A stretch of DNA of 23,270 bases. It comes from Pelargonium nanum. Lineage: Eukaryota > Streptophyta > Magnoliopsida > Geraniales > Geraniaceae. The position numbers and the translations under genes are program-made. This document shows positions 20,853 to 23,270 of the stretch, one piece after another (the first letter of the stretch is position 1; every line of letters begins with the position of its first letter). Below the pieces are notes generated by a model. That model had not been told where the DNA came from. It did no database searches and saw only the letters and a list, made by a program, of their open reading frames with translations. The stretch lies in contig JAYMTF010001467.1 in assembly GCA_036897485.1 (NCBI GenBank), positions 1 through 23,270 of the forward strand, written 5' to 3'.

Positions 20853-20946
20853 TTTTATGAAAGGTTGAGTTTTTTCATATAATTTTAATAAATATCGCGG
20901 CATTGTAGGTACCTGTTTTATGAAAGGTTGAGTTTTTTCATATAAT
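20853..20946. repeat. 31 bp direct repeat, 63 bp apart
   Basis: A 31 bp block beginning 'ttttatgaaaggttgag' occurs exactly at 20853-20883 and 20916-20946. The first copy is followed by one 'atatcgcggcattg' motif, and the second leads into a GC-rich segment with more copies of that motif. An exact duplication implies a recent event or an internal repeat of a mobile element. Confidence 0.85.
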
Positions 20947-21519
20947 GGTTGTTCCGTGGGACACGCGGAGAGAACCAGACGAATGTCGCGGCACACATCA
21001 CCAATATCGCGGCATTGTTGTCCCACCGGACACACAACGCAAAACGGGTGAATGTCGCAGCATTCATGCCCCGCGCCGTAACATCGTCCTTCTCCCCCAT
21101 ATGACCAGCTCTCCTTCAATATGTTAAGCTCTCGCATGTTCGGCTCTCCCATGATCAGCTCTCCCGTTATGACGGACCAAACATGGAAAAAGTGTTATAA
21201 TATTGTTAAAAGTGGTTCTAAACACTTGGGAACTATGAAAGCTCCCTTTTTCCCAACTTGAAGCATAGCTACCGCGAAGCACGTCTTCTCCCGTAGAGCG
21301 CAACCTTCCTTGATGACGCACGAGAACCCCAAGAGCTTTCCATGGGGAAAGAGGCTCCCAAGACTATGAGAAATACACCAAGTACCACAAGGTTACTCCT
21401 TGTGATCTCCAGATGGGAAGAAAGCTCCTCGTGAAAGGCCAACTCCCCCACTAAACACGCGTTCCCTCGCGGAAAAACGCGCCCATGCCGTGGCATGGAG
21501 CACACATGTCGCGGCATTG
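20891..21519. repeat. Dispersed TCGCGGCATT motif, five copies
   Basis: 'tcgcggcattg' or close variants start at 20895, 20986, 21007, 21055 and 21509, most preceded by 'aat(g/a)' or 'atg'. A related 'gccgtggcatgg' is near 21487. The surrounding DNA is much more GC-rich than its neighbours. The copies have irregular spacing, so this is a recurring motif inside an element and not a tandem array. Confidence 0.7.
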
Positions 21520-22215
21520 ATGCGTTCCAACATCAACAAACATGTTCCACACCTTTTGGAGCTCACCAGTTGATCCCCTTTGACTCCGGACGACACATGA
21601 CGAATCAACACACTTCCACAAGATTCTCTTATGGTCAGAACCTCACCAAGGCATGCTCCAACAAGTCACCATAACAACAAAACTCTCGAACTCCCCTGAC
21701 GTCGTCCCGCGAGACAGAGGCTCACAAGGGATTCGACGAGATTCCCAGCACGCGATAGGCGTATGGGGAACCTATGTCCTCTCCGGTATGCATGAGCAGC
21801 GCATCCGGAGAACAAGAAGCCCAAAACAACAAATAAGCTTTATGGGCCAAAGTGGGCCAAATGGTCCTAGATGGCTCACATTCTCCAACAACCAATCACA
21901 CGCTGACATGTGGCATTGGTTGGTAAGAGCCAATAAATACTCCCTCTTGGTAAGAAAGAGTGATCCATCTTCATTCTCTCAAAGTTAATTATCTTTCTAG
22001 CTTTCTCTCTCTAGAAAATATCTCAAAAGCATTCGTGTTTCCTGTAGAGACTTACTCTTACGCCTGTGGCGGAGTCCTGGAAACACCACCATGGATACTT
22101 TGTTCTTTGATGTGTTGTCTTCGCACATATCACAGATTCGCACACTCAGATTACCTTGATTTGGAGAATGGATATTGGAAATAAGACAATTGGACTTATA
22201 CTTGAACACTTAAGC
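21150..22215 (+). mobile_element. Gypsy-type LTR-like segment (solo or remnant), plus orientation
   Basis: The order of motifs resembles U3-R-U5 of plant gypsy LTRs: 'aaccaatcacacgctgacat', then the TATA-like 'caataaatactccctc' (from 21931), a CT-rich leader with 'ttcattctctcaaag', and 'gtagagacttactcttacgc' leading to 'ggcggagtcctggaaacacc'. No gag-pol frame, second LTR, primer-binding site or target-site duplication was found. The left and right limits are estimates. GC content is well above the surroundings. The 65-82 codon minus-strand ORFs within it are not credible genes. Confidence 0.5.
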
Positions 22216-22690
22216 TAGAAACTTTGCTTACATGGACAAAAAGACATACAGAACTAATGCGTTTGCGCTGACCTAGGTCAAACAAGCGCACCGATAAGAA
22301 TTTCCAGCAAATAGGATCCCTATTCTAATACATCCTAACATATGAAAGTATCAAACCATAGAAGGCAACAAAAACGTATCAAATGAGTTTAATTTCCAAC
22401 AAGTACCATAAATCATACAAGGCATCATATATGTAAATAATGATACAAAGTACCCATAAAGCTCCGAAAAGAAGGGAAGGCGAAGTGGGTATGGCGGACA
22501 GCTTCGCGGTGGTGCGTTGGAGTCAATTAAAAAAAATGAAAAGTTCAGATATTAAGTTTCAGATCCACAACACTTCATTGCTGACGTGCAGGTAAGCAAC
22601 CTGCAACAACAGGTAACTTGGACCAAATTAAATTTTAAAATAAATGCACGGATCGGAGTGAAAACCCTAAACGGGAGCCAACTCCAAAAT
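22215..22690. other. Intergenic DNA, nothing recognised
   Basis: No frame, repeat or RNA gene stands out between the LTR-like segment and the small inverted-repeat element. This may be a continuation of decayed retroelement sequence. Confidence 0.4.
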
Positions 22691-22694
22691 CCTC

Positions 22695-22789
22695 AGAGGG
22701 TGTATAACTATTTAAACCTAAAATAAACGAAGAATTATAGACTTCATAAGGACCAACCTAATATATTTTGCTCCATAGATACACCCTCT
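22695..22789. mobile_element. 95 bp MITE-like element with 11 bp terminal inverted repeats
   Basis: 'agagggtgtat' (22695-22705) and 'atacaccctct' (22779-22789) are exact reverse complements at the ends of a 95 bp AT-rich segment. A clear target-site duplication is missing, so it could instead be a chance inverted repeat. Confidence 0.45.
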
Positions 22790-22939
22790 AGACTAGGAAT
22801 AAAGAATTTATCTACTTTATAACAGTAAGTAATATTGTTTATATCATTGACTACCATACCTCCATTTATTTTATTATATTAACATCCTCATTTATTACTA
22901 CATATTAATGATACTATTTGAATAAATCATGCATGCACG

Positions 22940-23270
22940 CTAGAAGAGTTGATCATATTCAGAATTAAGAAAAGTATCCAATTCATCCAGGAGATTAAGA
23001 TCCATAGATCCAATAAGTGAGTCCTTATCATTTTGCTCCCATGAGCTCATCCAATTCTCCATCATCGCTGCTGCTTCTATTGAATCATCATCATTATTAA
23101 TACCATAATCTTGAATGTTGTCTCTGCTGCTGGCTGGACATTTCTGATAATCTTGATCTTCAACCATCATCAGTTTCTGGTTTTGATGATCATTCTGGAG
23201 ATTGTGAGGCTGTGCAATAATGTTGATCGGCCTTGTCAACCGTACAGCTCTAGTTCGAACCACCTTATTA
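22940..23270 (-). CDS. 3' part of a probable R2R3-MYB transcription factor, cut by the window edge
   Basis: The minus-strand frame is open from the edge of the window to a stop at 22940-22942, about 109 codons. It begins NKVVRTRAVRLTRPINI, a basic motif similar to the RTKAxRC-type segment found after the MYB repeats in some R2R3-MYBs. An Asn/Gln/Asp-rich linker follows, then an acidic, aromatic end (MENWMSSWEQNDKDSLIG and DLNLLDELDTFL) of the kind seen in activation domains. The MYB DNA-binding repeats would lie beyond 23270 and are not seen, so the family call is an inference. An unrelated acidic regulatory protein is possible. The first visible codon is not a start. Confidence 0.5.
   Translation of the reverse strand, partial: NKVVRTRAVRLTRPINIIAQPHNLQNDHQNQKLMMVEDQDYQKCPASSRDNIQDYGINNDDDSIEAAAMMENWMSSWEQNDKDSLIGSMDLNLLDELDTFLNSEYDQLF

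Noticed and set aside
20850..21611. Several GC-rich minus-strand ORFs of 60-100 codons, one with a repeated LYEKTQPFIK
   Set aside because: The repeated peptide is simply the translation of the exact 31 bp DNA duplication. The frames overlap each other inside an LTR-like block and show no domain.

Overview
This window is nuclear DNA from a flowering plant, almost certainly a dicot. It is AT-rich, its genes carry GT-AG introns and are spaced kilobases apart, and the gaps hold LINE, SINE-like and LTR-like debris, satellite-like tandem repeats and TA microsatellites. The species cannot be fixed from the sequence. No prokaryotic feature is present.

Layout. 1-145: a short ~30 bp minisatellite. 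329-1169 (minus): a complete four-exon Aux/IAA repressor gene of the IAA20/IAA30/IAA31 group, closest by eye to IAA31. 1400-6400: AT-rich intergenic DNA with small hairpins and duplications but no convincing gene. 6570-9868 (minus): a two-exon gene for a 632-residue, very acidic, Glu/Val/Lys-rich disordered protein with a basic C-terminus. 10000-13400: intergenic DNA with a degenerate LTR-like block and a LINE 3' relic. 13782-15149 (plus): a complete four-exon bZIP gene, the HY5 homolog HYH. 15340-18760: a tandem array of ~337 bp units, then a second ~343 bp repeat family split by an internally deleted LINE flanked by a target-site duplication. 18760-22930: repeat-rich DNA with a SINE-like element, a gypsy-type LTR-like segment and a 95 bp MITE-like hairpin. 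22940-23270 (minus): the 3' end of a gene that resembles the C-terminal region of an R2R3-MYB factor and runs off the window.

How the genes relate. IAA31-type proteins repress auxin-responsive transcription, and this one has a non-canonical degron, so it is probably a weakly auxin-degraded repressor. HYH promotes photomorphogenesis alongside HY5 and is a COP1 target. From memory, Arabidopsis IAA31 (At3g17600) and HYH (At3g17609) are adjacent loci, so their co-occurrence here looks like conserved microsynteny and supports both assignments. The acidic protein gene lies between them. No new defence or catalytic system is evident. The main points of interest are the conserved light/auxin gene pair, the atypical Aux/IAA degron, the disordered repeat protein and the nested repeat structure downstream of HYH.
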